From positions 1-46,660 of the IMG/VR virus record IMGVR_UViG_3300046822_000295: DNA of 46,660 nt. One strand, given 5' to 3'. This document shows, piece after piece, positions 8,424 to 16,349 of this stretch (position 1 is its first letter; every line of letters starts with the position of its first letter). The notes under the pieces were generated by a model. It had not been told where the DNA came from. It did no database searches and saw only the letters and a list, made by a program, of their open reading frames with translations. This DNA comes from a virus. A program made the position numbers and the translations under genes.

Positions 8424-8746
8424 CACTGGCCTCCGAACTCGGCGCCGGCTTCCGGCGCCTCAGTGCCCTCGGCCCCACCGCCCTCGCTGAAGGCATCCTG
8501 CGTGGCGCTGGGGTCCGTGGTGGGGATGCTGGGCTGTTGCGACTGCTGCCCCATCACCCGTTGCTGTCCAATCTGCTGCAAGCCAACAACGAGGTCGCGG
8601 ATGTCGCGCTGCTCGTCGGGGGCGAGGATGCCGTCGCGCCCGGCGATGGCGAGGATGGCCTGCGCGTGCTCGCGGATGGTCCCCATCTGCGTGTCGGGGC
8701 CAGGGTTCGCGAACACACCAACCGGTTGGTCGAGCGAGGCCGACAT
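8423..8746 (-). CDS. Hypothetical head-region protein (107 aa)
   Basis: A 107-residue protein with a helical core (residues 20-65, including EHAQAILAIAGRDGILAPDE) and a low-complexity tail rich in Gln, Pro, Gly and Glu. It lies between portal and scaffold and is coupled to both neighbours by one-base stop/start overlaps. It may be a second scaffold or head-completion factor, but nothing in the sequence proves this. Confidence 0.55.
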   Translation of the reverse strand: MSASLDQPVGVFANPGPDTQMGTIREHAQAILAIAGRDGILAPDEQRDIRDLVVGLQQIGQQRVMGQQSQQPSIPTTDPSATQDAFSEGGGAEGTEAPEAGAEFGGQ

Positions 8747-8961
8747 CAGCAGCCCCCGCGCCCCGTGGGCTTGCCGCTCGGCAGGCTGTAGCCGCTGCCG
8801 GCCTTGCCGTGGCCGGCCGTAGGCGTCGGTGCGGCCGGGAACGTGCCGCCGTTGTGGCCGGCGTGTTTGGCGCCCGCTGCGCCGGTGTAGATGTCAGCGG
8901 CGGAGCCGCGACCGTGGCCGCCGCTGGGTGCGCCCTTGGTACCCATTCCTGCCTTCGCCAT
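8746..8961 (-). CDS. Small glycine-rich protein of the head module (71 aa)
   Basis: A 71-residue, low-complexity protein (about one third glycine, with histidine, lysine and alanine), starting at ATG 8961 after GGAGGAACAG. It is basic and probably disordered. Strict coupling with the following gene (TGATG) argues that it is translated despite the biased composition. Function unknown. Confidence 0.5.
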   Translation of the reverse strand: MAKAGMGTKGAPSGGHGRGSAADIYTGAAGAKHAGHNGGTFPAAPTPTAGHGKAGSGYSLPSGKPTGRGGC

Positions 8962-8972
8962 CTGTTCCTCCC

Positions 8973-9245
8973 TCAGTAGCGCGCTGCCGCCATGGCGGGG
9001 CGCGCACCCTTGCCGAACGGAACCTTCTTCTTCGACCGCGACATCGCGGCGGCCTGTGACTTCTTCGCGGCGCGCTGGCCGAACCTGGCGCCGACCATCT
9101 TCTTCGCCACCCGGCTAGCTGCGCTCTCTGGAAGGGCCATGCCTTTGCTCGCTTGGTTGAACTCGTCCACTTTGGCCTGCCCCATCGCGGCGATTCCGCT
9201 CGGGGAGTTGCCCCAACGTCGCTGCTTGTTCGAGCCCCACGGCAT
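8973..9245 (-). CDS. Small basic protein beside the portal gene (90 aa)
   Basis: From ATG 9245 the product is 90 residues, beginning MPWGSNKQRRWGNSPSG and ending in a lysine/arginine/alanine-rich tail (AAKKSQAAAMSRSKKKVPFG). In other phages small proteins with a similar 'asparagine-arginine-tryptophan, then Ala-Lys-Val-x-Glu-Phe' N-terminus are encoded next to the portal; that comparison is from memory. The basic tail suggests DNA or acidic-protein contact. There is no clear Shine-Dalgarno before the start, which lies 44 bases after the portal stop. Confidence 0.55.
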   Translation of the reverse strand: MPWGSNKQRRWGNSPSGIAAMGQAKVDEFNQASKGMALPESAASRVAKKMVGARFGQRAAKKSQAAAMSRSKKKVPFGKGARPAMAAARY

Positions 9246-9265
9246 GTCGGTAGCTATGCACGAAC

Positions 9266-9279
9266 GGGCGCAATCGCCC
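9266..9279. other. Hairpin with adjacent A/T tract after the portal gene
   Basis: GGGCG-CAAT-CGCCC (9266-9279) is followed on the plus strand by AAACAAAAAA up to the portal stop. On the transcribed minus strand the T-tract precedes the stem rather than following it, so this is not an intrinsic terminator in either direction. It may be an mRNA-stability or translation element. Confidence 0.4.
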
Positions 9280-9289
9280 AAACAAAAAA

Positions 9290-11227
9290 TCAGCCGGCGT
9301 TGCCGAACCCGGTCCCCTGGGGTCCCTGCTTCGAGATTGCCTTCCGCTGGCCGGCCGAGGCCGCAGCGGTCTGGAGCTGGGTCTGCTGGATGGCGTTCTG
9401 CTGCAAGCGGCCCATGATGGTGGGCACGTTCTTGATTCCCAGCCGCTCGAGCGTGCTCTCCGGGTCCATGAGACCCAACTCGAACAGGTTCAACACCTTC
9501 TCCTCCTGCATCGCGCGGCTGACCGTCGTACCCGAGCCCTGGGCGAAGCGGATGTCGTAGTCGCGCGTCAGGATTTCGGGGTCGATTTCCTTCATCTCGC
9601 CGGAGCTGGCGCGGTAGAGGATGGGGCCCTGGGCCTTCTTGCCGGTGGCGTACATGCACTTCTTCAGCACCCGGCACAGCTCGGTGAACTGCGGGCCCTC
9701 CTTGCCACGGATGCGCGTCTGCGCCGCGTCCTGGAGGTCGCGAATCGCGGCGGCGGCCTCGATGCCTTCAGGGCGGCGGCCCTGCTGGACATCGTGGACG
9801 CCGCTCACGGTATCGAGGTCGCGCTTCTCCAGGTCCAGCACCTCGAACTGCTGGTTCGCCACGCCCTTGAACTGGAGCCACTCGATGGTGCTGCCGACGA
9901 GCTTCTTCAGCGTGTCGCCGGGCTCGATGGGCTTGTTGTCGATGTCGATGCCGGTGTTCGAGTCGGCAATCAGGATGGGCAGCGCCTCGTACTCGAGCGA
10001 GCGGTTCAGGAGGTTGTAGCGCTTGTTGATGCTGCGGTTGATGGGGATGATGTGGTCCAGCTCGCCCGTGCCGTAGAAGCGCCCGCCGTGGTAGTAGTCG
10101 CGGCCGAACTCGAGCGGCAGCCCGAGGAAGCACGGGTCCACCGGGCTCGAGTCGAGGAACGTCCCCGAGGCCGTGAACTGGAGCAGCCGCCAGCCCGAGG
10201 GGCAGCTCGGCTCGCTGGTCCGGTAGGGCATCGCATAGGGCGCGTAGTCGTAGGTGCCGCGCGCGTTCGGCGTCGCGATGTCGCCGACGTAGAGGACCGG
10301 GATGCGGGTGCGGTCGCGCACGAGCATCTGGATGAGGAACGTGGTCCCGGCGTTGCCGTACATATTGCCGGCCTCGGCGGAGACCAGCGGCGCGCTCGTG
10401 TTCGGCGCCGCCTGGCCGTCGATGTAGGCGCTCGAGGCGACGACATCCTCGAGGCGGTTGTAGGTGCCGTTCCACGCCACGTTCTCGTGGTAGGGCTTCT
10501 CCAGCACCTCGTAGCCGGGACTCGCGAGGTTGTCGGATTGCAACTCGTCCTTCGGCACCAGCGGGAACATCGCCCGCAGCCGCTCCGTCGCGATGGGGCC
10601 GGCGAGGAAACAGTGCTCCAGCTCGTCCTCGTTGCGCGCGAAGGGGTCCTTGTAGAAGTCGTACTGCGACCAGAACTTCGGGTAGGCGATTCCGGTCGCG
10701 GGGTCGATGACGATGATGGTGCAGTTCCAGCCCTGCTTCAGCATCTCGCGGCGCGAGACCTGGAACCACAGGTCGAACTGGTTCGTGTCCATCAGCCACT
10801 GGGCGAAGTCGTTCAACTGGTCCACGTCGGTGGTGGTGAGCGCGCGCCGCGCCTGAATCTCGGGGCGCGGCTTCATCTCCGTCATCACCGGCCACACCGT
10901 CTCGACGGTGGCGAAGCACAGGTTCGTGACCTTGTTGACGCGGTTCAGCTGCGCCGTGTTGTAGTGGAACCCGGAGTAGTAAAGCTCGTTGGTCTGGAGC
11001 CGGTAGGTCTCCGGTTTCTTCGCCTGCACCGCCTCCCTGAAGCGCTCGAACGCCCAGCCCACGAGCGCATCCTGGTCGGTTGCCTGGCCGAGATGCGGCG
11101 GGTCGCCCATCGGCGCGCGGTCGGTGGCGACGAAGAACGAGCCGTCGCCCATGTCCACCGAGAACAGCCCCGGCTTGAGCTTGAGTTGCGGCGCAATCGG
11201 GGGCGGCATGGTCGGCACGAGCGACAT
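9290..11227 (-). CDS. Portal protein (645 aa)
   Basis: A 645-residue protein encoded between the terminase and scaffold/capsid genes. It shows the features of short-tailed-phage portals: a conserved acidic/aromatic N-terminal domain, the segment RVNKVTNLCFATVETVWPVM, and a central mixed domain with aromatic-rich strands (KFWSQYDFYKDPFARNEDEL). A long C-terminal helical region (450-600, with QGRRPEGIEAAAAIRDLQDA) leads to a glutamine-rich tail, as expected for the clip/stem/crown of the DNA entry channel. The dodecameric ring role is inferred from this and the gene order. TGATG overlap with the gene before. Confidence 0.8.
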   Translation of the reverse strand: MSLVPTMPPPIAPQLKLKPGLFSVDMGDGSFFVATDRAPMGDPPHLGQATDQDALVGWAFERFREAVQAKKPETYRLQTNELYYSGFHYNTAQLNRVNKVTNLCFATVETVWPVMTEMKPRPEIQARRALTTTDVDQLNDFAQWLMDTNQFDLWFQVSRREMLKQGWNCTIIVIDPATGIAYPKFWSQYDFYKDPFARNEDELEHCFLAGPIATERLRAMFPLVPKDELQSDNLASPGYEVLEKPYHENVAWNGTYNRLEDVVASSAYIDGQAAPNTSAPLVSAEAGNMYGNAGTTFLIQMLVRDRTRIPVLYVGDIATPNARGTYDYAPYAMPYRTSEPSCPSGWRLLQFTASGTFLDSSPVDPCFLGLPLEFGRDYYHGGRFYGTGELDHIIPINRSINKRYNLLNRSLEYEALPILIADSNTGIDIDNKPIEPGDTLKKLVGSTIEWLQFKGVANQQFEVLDLEKRDLDTVSGVHDVQQGRRPEGIEAAAAIRDLQDAAQTRIRGKEGPQFTELCRVLKKCMYATGKKAQGPILYRASSGEMKEIDPEILTRDYDIRFAQGSGTTVSRAMQEEKVLNLFELGLMDPESTLERLGIKNVPTIMGRLQQNAIQQTQLQTAAASAGQRKAISKQGPQGTGFGNAG

Positions 11228-11667
11228 CAGCCCTCCATCCGCGCGGTGACGCCGTGGCCGTAGTCCAACGTCTTGCCCGCAGCTAGCTGGCGGCGCGTCT
11301 CGTTGTGGCGCTTGGCGCGCTCGAGCACGTCGCGCGGGGCGTGGCGCTCGGCGCCGTCACCCTTCACCACGGCGTCCTCGCAGCCCTTCGCTGCCTGGAG
11401 CTGCTTCATGTGGGAAAGCGACTCGACAAAGGTTCCGAGGGAGCGGTTCTTGTGCGGGGTGAAGTCGCTCTCGCTGGTCGAGTAGCCCGAGAGGCGCCCC
11501 AGCGTCACCGGCGGCACGTTGACGAACACCCAGTCGCAGAAGTTGTCGCACCACCCGCACTTCCCAGCGGTCGTGGTCGGCTCGTCCTCCTGCCACAGCC
11601 AGGCGTTGGCCTGTCCACAGACGCCGCAGGTCGCCTCCCAGCACGGCCCGTGCTTGCGCTCGTTCAC
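11227..11667 (-). CDS. Zinc-ribbon protein (146 aa)
   Basis: The 146-residue product has three cysteine pairs near the N-terminus: CGVCG at about 14-18, CGWC at about 37-40 and a further Cys at 44. This is the pattern of a zinc ribbon. The C-terminal half is helical and basic (DVLERAKRHNETRRQLAAGK). It lies between TerL and portal, with TGATG coupling into the portal gene. DNA or RNA binding is plausible; no family recognised. Confidence 0.6.
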   Translation of the reverse strand: MNERKHGPCWEATCGVCGQANAWLWQEDEPTTTAGKCGWCDNFCDWVFVNVPPVTLGRLSGYSTSESDFTPHKNRSLGTFVESLSHMKQLQAAKGCEDAVVKGDGAERHAPRDVLERAKRHNETRRQLAAGKTLDYGHGVTARMEG

Positions 11668-11996
11668 ATCATCCTCCCGCCCACCCGGATAGGCCCCGGG
11701 TGCGGCAACAGTGTGCTGCCGCGAGCCGCAGCCGGGATGGCCTCGAGCGCGACGCGCATCAGGTGCCGGGCGGACATCATGCCGCAGCAGTCGAGGTGCA
11801 CGGCGACGCGGGGCATCTGGCGCGGGTCATCGGCGCCGCCCCCGAGGTCAATCCAGCCGATGTGGCTCTTGTTCACGACCTCGAATCCGCACAGCGCGCA
11901 CACCGGATGTGCCGGCGAGAGGCGCCTGTCGATGACGCCCCAGGTGCGTTCTTGCTCGTCCTGCCAGCTCATGTCGGCCTTGAGTGGGTCGTTCAC
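11664..11996 (-). CDS. Hypothetical cysteine-containing protein (110 aa)
   Basis: A 110-residue protein with CALCG at about 33-37 and a later H-x-D-C-C (about 68-71), which together could bind one zinc. It starts at GTG 11996, overlapping the upstream stop as GTGA. It is one of several small zinc-type proteins interleaved with the packaging genes. No function can be assigned. Confidence 0.55.
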   Translation of the reverse strand: MNDPLKADMSWQDEQERTWGVIDRRLSPAHPVCALCGFEVVNKSHIGWIDLGGGADDPRQMPRVAVHLDCCGMMSARHLMRVALEAIPAAARGSTLLPHPGPIRVGGRMM

Positions 11997-12202
11997 CAGG
12001 CCCGTCCTTCATCGCGAGCAATCTTCATGCAGTCAGCGCAGCGGTCCCAGCCCGCGCTCTCGCGGTCGCGGTTCCAGGCTTCCTTGGTGATGTAGCCGCA
12101 GAGCGCCTTCGGCCACTGGGAGCGGACAACGAGGTGCAGCACCTTGTCCTCCGGCGTGGCGACCGGGCCCTCGAGTTGCGCGACCTGCTCCTGTTTCCTC
12201 AT
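11993..12202 (-). CDS. Small cysteine-motif protein (69 aa)
   Basis: A 69-residue protein whose ATG overlaps the TerL stop (ATGA). It contains a single Cys at about 35 and CADC at about 56-59, compatible with a three- or four-ligand zinc site completed by another residue. The rest is short, mixed and charged. Function unknown. Confidence 0.55.
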   Translation of the reverse strand: MRKQEQVAQLEGPVATPEDKVLHLVVRSQWPKALCGYITKEAWNRDRESAGWDRCADCMKIARDEGRAW

Positions 12203-13989
12203 CGAAAGCCTCCGAGGCCATTCCGTTGGCGGGCCTGGTCTCTGCGAGTCGCGTAGTCGTCCAGCTTCGCGATTTCGTCAAAGGTCATAACCCCAAGGTC
12301 GATGTCCGACGACGACTTGCCCATGCTCTGGCGCGCCAGAATCTCGCGGTAGAGCCCTGGCGCTGTCTGTATCACAGCGAGCGGCAGCGGCTCCAACGTA
12401 TTCTCGAACCCGCCCGAGTGGCTGTAGAGCGCCATCGCCATCGCCATGGTCAGGTCCATGAACTCGCCGTCCGGGTGGTCCACGCGGTCCACGCCGGAGG
12501 ACATCTTGTCGTAGTAGAGCGTCTGCCACTCGCGAATCATGCGCGGGTCGAGGCACTCCCCCGACTTCTCGCGCACGTAGCGGCGCACGAGGTTGACCAA
12601 GTTGGTGCGGTTCTCGCCCGAGGTCCACACCCCGGGCTTGTCGGTGAACCGGCCAGCGACGCTCGTCTCCGAGACCCGGCGCATCTGGATGTTCGGGTAC
12701 TGGATGTGCTTGATGAGTTCGGCGTGGAACTCGATGCCGTGGTTGTTCGCCTCGGCGGCGATGCGGCCGCCGTTGTACCACCACGCGGCGGCGGCGGCCT
12801 GACGCGCGCACAGGTCGGGAGGGGTGCGCGCGTAGTAGATGGCGTCGATGCCCAGCGTGTGCTGGTTCAGCGCCACGCCCGGCGACCAGTCGCTGCCGGG
12901 GTCGCCTTCGGAGAGGTCCCAGCCGAAGATATACATGTGCCGCGCGATGGGCGGCACGTAGATTTTCCAGCGGCCGCCCTTCACCATCCGCACGATGGGG
13001 TTCTTCTTGTCGGCGGGGTTGAAGTCGATTTCGCAGTCGTCGGGAATCTTGTTCTCGCGCCCGGCGTACTCGCTCGCCTCGATGTAGTGGCGCAGGCCCT
13101 CGGTGTCGAACACCTTGCGCCCCGACGCGAGGAAGCAGTCGGCGTCGTTGCACGGGTATTCCTGGTCCATCTTGTCCTGGTCGCCGGAGCACTTGTTCGT
13201 GCGCGTCCACACGTACCACGCCATCTGCTCGAGCGTGAGCTTGTAGCGCGCCATCTTCTCGCGGTCCTTATCAGCTAGCTCCTCGACCGCGTAGATTGCC
13301 CGGCGCTGGTACGTCGGGTCCTCGAACCACGGCACGAAGAACGGCACCCAGTCGTTCTGCCCGTGCACAGCGGCGACCCAGTTGTTGTGGAACCAGTTAC
13401 CGACGCCGTTCGCCGTGCTCTCGGCAATCACCAGCGAGTCCACCTCGTCGGGCACGACCTGTAGGATGGCGTTGAAGAAGTCGTCGGCGTTCTCGATGAA
13501 CGCGGCCTCGGAGATGTGCACGCGCTGGCCGGTGAACCCGCGCGACTCGCCCGCGACCTCGACCTGCATCCGCGAGTTGTTGTGCGCGAAGTGAATCACG
13601 CGCTTGGTGTTGTAGCGTCGCTTGGGCTTGATGCGCTCGGGCAGGTTGTCGTAGAAGCGCTGCGCCATGCCGAACAGGTACTCGCTCGACTCGGCCTTGT
13701 GCGCGGCGACCAGGGCCTGCTGGTTCTTCTTCAGGTGGCAGTCGCGGAACAGCTCCGCTTCACCGAACGTCGAGAACCCCTGCTGGCGCGCCTTCAGAAT
13801 CATGATGCGCGGCGGCCTGCCGGCGGCGCGCTCGGCGTCGATGACCTGGGCCAGCCGGCGCTGCGATGGCCGCATCACGAACGGAATCAGCTCGCCGCCC
13901 TTCTTGGGGCGGATTTTGAGGCAGAGCCGGAAGTAGAGGTCGCGGTTCTGTGCCAGGTCCGCGTTCGAGACCCTTGCCGGCTCTGCCAT
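12199..13989 (-). CDS. terL: Terminase large subunit, DNA-packaging ATPase/nuclease (596 aa)
   Basis: The motor that drives DNA into the prohead and cuts it. The ATPase half has a phage-type Walker A (LKARQQGFST, residues 65-74), a Walker B-like strand with acidic residues (RVHISEAAF, about 156-164) and a coupling motif (IAESTA, 188-193). The nuclease half shows RNase-H-fold acidic positions: D358 in GWDLSEGD, E413 in AAEANNHG and D512 in GEFMDLTMAMA. Length is normal for the family. It overlaps the next gene by ATGA. The preceding zinc-motif gene stops 3 bases before its start. Confidence 0.92.
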   Translation of the reverse strand: MAEPARVSNADLAQNRDLYFRLCLKIRPKKGGELIPFVMRPSQRRLAQVIDAERAAGRPPRIMILKARQQGFSTFGEAELFRDCHLKKNQQALVAAHKAESSEYLFGMAQRFYDNLPERIKPKRRYNTKRVIHFAHNNSRMQVEVAGESRGFTGQRVHISEAAFIENADDFFNAILQVVPDEVDSLVIAESTANGVGNWFHNNWVAAVHGQNDWVPFFVPWFEDPTYQRRAIYAVEELADKDREKMARYKLTLEQMAWYVWTRTNKCSGDQDKMDQEYPCNDADCFLASGRKVFDTEGLRHYIEASEYAGRENKIPDDCEIDFNPADKKNPIVRMVKGGRWKIYVPPIARHMYIFGWDLSEGDPGSDWSPGVALNQHTLGIDAIYYARTPPDLCARQAAAAAWWYNGGRIAAEANNHGIEFHAELIKHIQYPNIQMRRVSETSVAGRFTDKPGVWTSGENRTNLVNLVRRYVREKSGECLDPRMIREWQTLYYDKMSSGVDRVDHPDGEFMDLTMAMAMALYSHSGGFENTLEPLPLAVIQTAPGLYREILARQSMGKSSSDIDLGVMTFDEIAKLDDYATRRDQARQRNGLGGFR

Positions 13990-13992
13990 TCG

Positions 13993-14229
13993 TTACGCTC
14001 TCGTCCTCATCAGCACGCGCAGGAAGAAGCGGCCGATGCTCCGGCCCATGATGCCATCGTGCGCGCAGCTCGTGCACAGGACGTGGGCGTACCCCGCCTT
14101 CGCCAGCGTCGGGTCCTGGTAGGGGCGCGAGCGCTTCACGGCAATCTTCCGGCCGCAGGCGTCGCAGAGCATCGCCCCCATGTCGTCCCAGAGTTTCTGG
14201 CGAGCAGCTTCTCTGGGCGCGCTACTCAT
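13993..14229 (-). CDS. Small zinc-finger-like protein (78 aa)
   Basis: From ATG 14229 (overlapping the upstream gene's stop by 8 bases) the product is 78 residues with CDACG at about 22-26 and CTSC at about 52-55, a classic two-knuckle zinc site. Its C-terminus is strongly basic (GRFFLRVLMRTRA). Directly upstream of TerL, it might aid packaging or bind DNA, but position is the only evidence. Confidence 0.6.
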   Translation of the reverse strand: MSSAPREAARQKLWDDMGAMLCDACGRKIAVKRSRPYQDPTLAKAGYAHVLCTSCAHDGIMGRSIGRFFLRVLMRTRA

Positions 14230-14569
14230 GGCTCGCTGGTCCGGCTTCCACCACGCCGTTCGTCTCGGGCGCACCCGGGACCGGGGCCATGTCGGCGGTG
14301 CGCTCGACCCAGCCGTACTGGCAGCAGCCGCACATGAAGTGCAGGTGCTCACCGACGATGTTCAGCCCGCACTTGCCTGGCTCCTGGCGCACGCTCGCCG
14401 GCTCGAGCGCGCTCTTGCCCGAGCACCACCGGCACGCGAACCCCTGGCTCGGCGTCTTGCACTTGGGGCAACCCGAGTCCTTGAAGTGTCCGAACGGCTT
14501 GATGTCGCCTATCGTGCGCTCGATTTCCGCCTGCCGCATCGCGGCCCTGATTTCAGATTCACGGCTCAC
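14222..14569 (-). CDS. Zinc-ribbon protein (115 aa)
   Basis: GTG at 14569 overlaps the preceding stop as GTGA, giving 115 residues. CPKC and CRWC (about 34-37 and 46-49) form one likely zinc ribbon, and CGCCQYGW (about 81-88) adds a second cysteine cluster with Cys67. The N-terminus is helical and charged. Function unknown; one of the run of zinc proteins ahead of TerL. Confidence 0.6.
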   Translation of the reverse strand: MSRESEIRAAMRQAEIERTIGDIKPFGHFKDSGCPKCKTPSQGFACRWCSGKSALEPASVRQEPGKCGLNIVGEHLHFMCGCCQYGWVERTADMAPVPGAPETNGVVEAGPASHE

Positions 14570-14826
14570 TTCGCACCCTCCTGTGTGACTGCCCACTTGA
14601 GAACGAACCCATGCTCGTCGGTCTCCAGCACGTAGGGCGAGCCAGCTAGCTCGAGGTTCCGCCCCAGGGTCCAGACGTGCTGCACGGCGATTCGCAATCC
14701 GTCCAGCGGCCCGCCGCGCGCGGCCGCTGTCACCATGCCACCGTCCTGCATCACCAGGAACCCGCGCGAGTAGATGGGGTTTCGGTAGGTGCCATAGGCA
14801 CGCGAGATGGCGGGGCGGCTGTTCAT
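14566..14826 (-). CDS. Hypothetical protein (86 aa)
   Basis: This 86-residue protein starts at ATG 14826 (ATGA with the upstream stop). It has beta-strand character, a glycine-rich stretch (MQDGGMVTAAARGGPLDGLR) and no cysteines. An AGCTAGCT site is read here as Leu-Ala codons (CTA GCT). Nothing identifies its function. Confidence 0.55.
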   Translation of the reverse strand: MNSRPAISRAYGTYRNPIYSRGFLVMQDGGMVTAAARGGPLDGLRIAVQHVWTLGRNLELAGSPYVLETDEHGFVLKWAVTQEGAK

Positions 14827-15071
14827 TTCAGCTTCAGGTCCTCGGCGCCCTCGTGGGGCAGGAACTCCAATCCCGTCATGCGCTCGAACCGCTGCATCCA
14901 CACCCACTGGTCCTTGTGCTCCTTGTCGATGGCGTTCTTGTAGATGGCCTCCTGGATGTGCGGCACGCGCGAGCGCCAGCCCGCCTTCTCGCTCGCCACC
15001 GCCTGCCAGAAGCCCTCCTCGCCCATGAACTCGAGCAGCTCTTTGGGCGAGAGCCCCATCGCCGCTGACAT
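14823..15071 (-). CDS. Putative terminase small subunit or packaging accessory (82 aa)
   Basis: From ATG 15071 the protein has 82 residues; no earlier ATG, GTG or TTG lies in frame after the upstream stop. It begins with a helix (LSPKELLEFMGEEGFWQAV) and ends in a charged helical part (AIDKEHKDQWVWMQRFERM). The latter recalls the C-terminal helix of small terminase subunits. It sits four genes upstream of TerL in the packaging module, which supports but does not prove that role. A short HTH is not evident. Confidence 0.4.
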   Translation of the reverse strand: MSAAMGLSPKELLEFMGEEGFWQAVASEKAGWRSRVPHIQEAIYKNAIDKEHKDQWVWMQRFERMTGLEFLPHEGAEDLKLK

Positions 15072-15121
15072 CTCCGGCTCGCTCGTCGGGTAGCGGTCGT
15101 GCCGGGGCTGCGCGTACCAGA

Positions 15122-15598
15122 CTACGAGTGCTCGCCGCGCGCGGGCTCGTGACGGTTTTTCACTACTCCCGGCCGGTCTATCGGCTTCTGTTCGAACCCA
15201 TCCTTCACCGGCTCCGTCTGCGGGAGGTGCGCTCGCTGCGTCCCCGCCGGGAACGGCAGGATGTCCTCCTCGCCCCGCTGCGTCTCCTTCGGGCCCCGCA
15301 GCGACCGGCCCGAGCCCTGACTCTCCAGCCACAGGTGCGCGACCGCCTTCTCCAGCTTCTCGCTCGCGGTCGTAAGCAGAGCTAGCTGCTTCGCGACGGC
15401 GCCGCCTTCGGACACCAGGCTCTCCTCGCGAATCATCGTCTCCATGCGCCTCGTCACCGCCTCGTCCATCACCGACTTCGAGTGGTTCAAACTCCACACC
15501 GACTGTCCCCACAGCCACTTGGTTGTCAGCATCCCGCAGCTCACCCCCGCCAGGAACAGGAGCAGACCCATTCCCACCAGTTGCATTGGCAACATCAT
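15122..15598 (-). CDS. Single-pass membrane protein with helical domain, possible spanin-like (158 aa)
   Basis: An N-terminal membrane segment (residues about 5-27, LVGMGLLLFLAGVSCGML) is followed by a helical, charged region (45-90). The C-terminus is polar and proline-rich, with no further membrane segment. This N-in, single-span architecture is shared by inner-membrane spanins, but no outer-membrane lipoprotein partner is visible nested inside or beside it. It could equally be an internal membrane-anchored virion factor. ATGA overlap with the upstream gene. Confidence 0.5.
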   Translation of the reverse strand: MMLPMQLVGMGLLLFLAGVSCGMLTTKWLWGQSVWSLNHSKSVMDEAVTRRMETMIREESLVSEGGAVAKQLALLTTASEKLEKAVAHLWLESQGSGRSLRGPKETQRGEEDILPFPAGTQRAHLPQTEPVKDGFEQKPIDRPGVVKNRHEPARGEHS

Positions 15599-16044
15599 CG
15601 CCTCCGTTGTGGTTTCGCACGCAGCGGCCTCATCTCCCCGCAGGCGCGCAGCATCGCCGTCGCCCAGCGTTCAAGATGCTCCGTCTCAGGATTGCGAGGC
15701 CCTTGCCGGAGACCGGAGCGGGCCGGGGGGCCGCCGAGTCGGTGCTTGGCGCCGGTAGGCACGGCGCGGTGCGACCCGGTTCGGAACCTCGCCTGTCGTG
15801 CTTCATGGTCGCAGCTCTCGCGCTGGAAATCCGAACACGTCATCCCAAGGGTCAGCGCCACCCGCTCGAGCCACTCCTGCGGGAGCTGGTGAGCCTGGTA
15901 CAACTTCCGCAAGGCCGACTGGGACCAGCCGCGTCGCGTCGCGAACTGCCGGAGCGTCATGCCCGCCGGCATGTGGTCGCGCACCACCTCCGTCCACGCC
16001 GGATGGATGAGGCGGTTGTCGCGCCCCGTCCACTTGAGCTTCAT
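15595..16044 (-). CDS. HTH-containing protein (149 aa)
   Basis: Read from ATG 16044, this gives 149 residues. The segment TLRQFATRRGWSQSALRKLY (30-49) is a good helix-turn-helix candidate, followed by another helix (QLPQEWLERVALTLGM, 53-68). The C-terminal third is basic and loose. Third-position GC is high in this frame, marking it as the coding one. The frame extends upstream past 16044 without a stop, and the neighbouring gene in the other frame seems to run into it near 16080. The two may therefore be one gene split by a frameshift. Confidence 0.5.
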   Translation of the reverse strand: MKLKWTGRDNRLIHPAWTEVVRDHMPAGMTLRQFATRRGWSQSALRKLYQAHQLPQEWLERVALTLGMTCSDFQRESCDHEARQARFRTGSHRAVPTGAKHRLGGPPARSGLRQGPRNPETEHLERWATAMLRACGEMRPLRAKPQRRR

Positions 16045-16342
16045 CCCGTAGAGGCGCGGCGGGATTCCCAGCCCAGCGCCCTTTGCCTTCGCGCTTTTCC
16101 TGGACGCAGAGCTTGCACGAGCCGCCGCCCCGGAGCCACTCGCCGGTCTCCGGGTCGATGCCCGGGACAATCTGGTGGTCAACGCAGACGATGTAGCCAT
16201 CAGGCGCGCCGTCCACGACCAGACGGTGCGAGCGGATGGCGTCCTGGGTGCGCTGGTCCGCGAGCGTGCGCTGGAGTGTGGCCTGGTTGCCGGCGAGGAT
16301 GCCCTCGGCGGCACTCGTGTCGGGTCCGAACAGTCGCTCCAT
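15803..16342 (-). CDS. Zinc-motif protein, C-terminal frame doubtful (179 aa as read)
   Basis: The ATG at 16342 follows an AGGTGA ribosome site, and residues 1-85 have good codon use. C53 and H56 (IVCVDHQ) with C76 and C79 (CKLC) would form a zinc site, somewhat like treble-clef/HNH-type knuckles. After about residue 86 (positions 16075-16090, around GAAGGCAAAGGGCGC) the codon use worsens while the next frame, leading into the HTH gene, improves. A frameshift (real or from assembly) may fuse this N-terminus to the HTH protein; the last 90 residues as read are then not real. Confidence 0.45.
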   Translation of the reverse strand: MERLFGPDTSAAEGILAGNQATLQRTLADQRTQDAIRSHRLVVDGAPDGYIVCVDHQIVPGIDPETGEWLRGGGSCKLCVQEKREGKGRWAGNPAAPLRDEAQVDGARQPPHPSGVDGGGARPHAGGHDAPAVRDATRLVPVGLAEVVPGSPAPAGVARAGGADPWDDVFGFPARELRP

Positions 16343-16349
16343 CGCTCAC

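Noticed and set aside
9266-9289. Intrinsic terminator after the portal gene
   Set aside because: The T-tract precedes the stem in the transcribed direction, and the A-tract follows it on the other, so neither orientation is a terminator.
9246-9677. Longer 5' extension of the 90-residue protein
   Set aside because: It would run inside the portal gene in another frame; the ATG at 9245 is the first after the portal stop with plausible sequence.
12226-13278. Long plus-strand frame opposite TerL
   Set aside because: TerL motifs are unmistakable on the minus strand; the plus reading has shadow composition.
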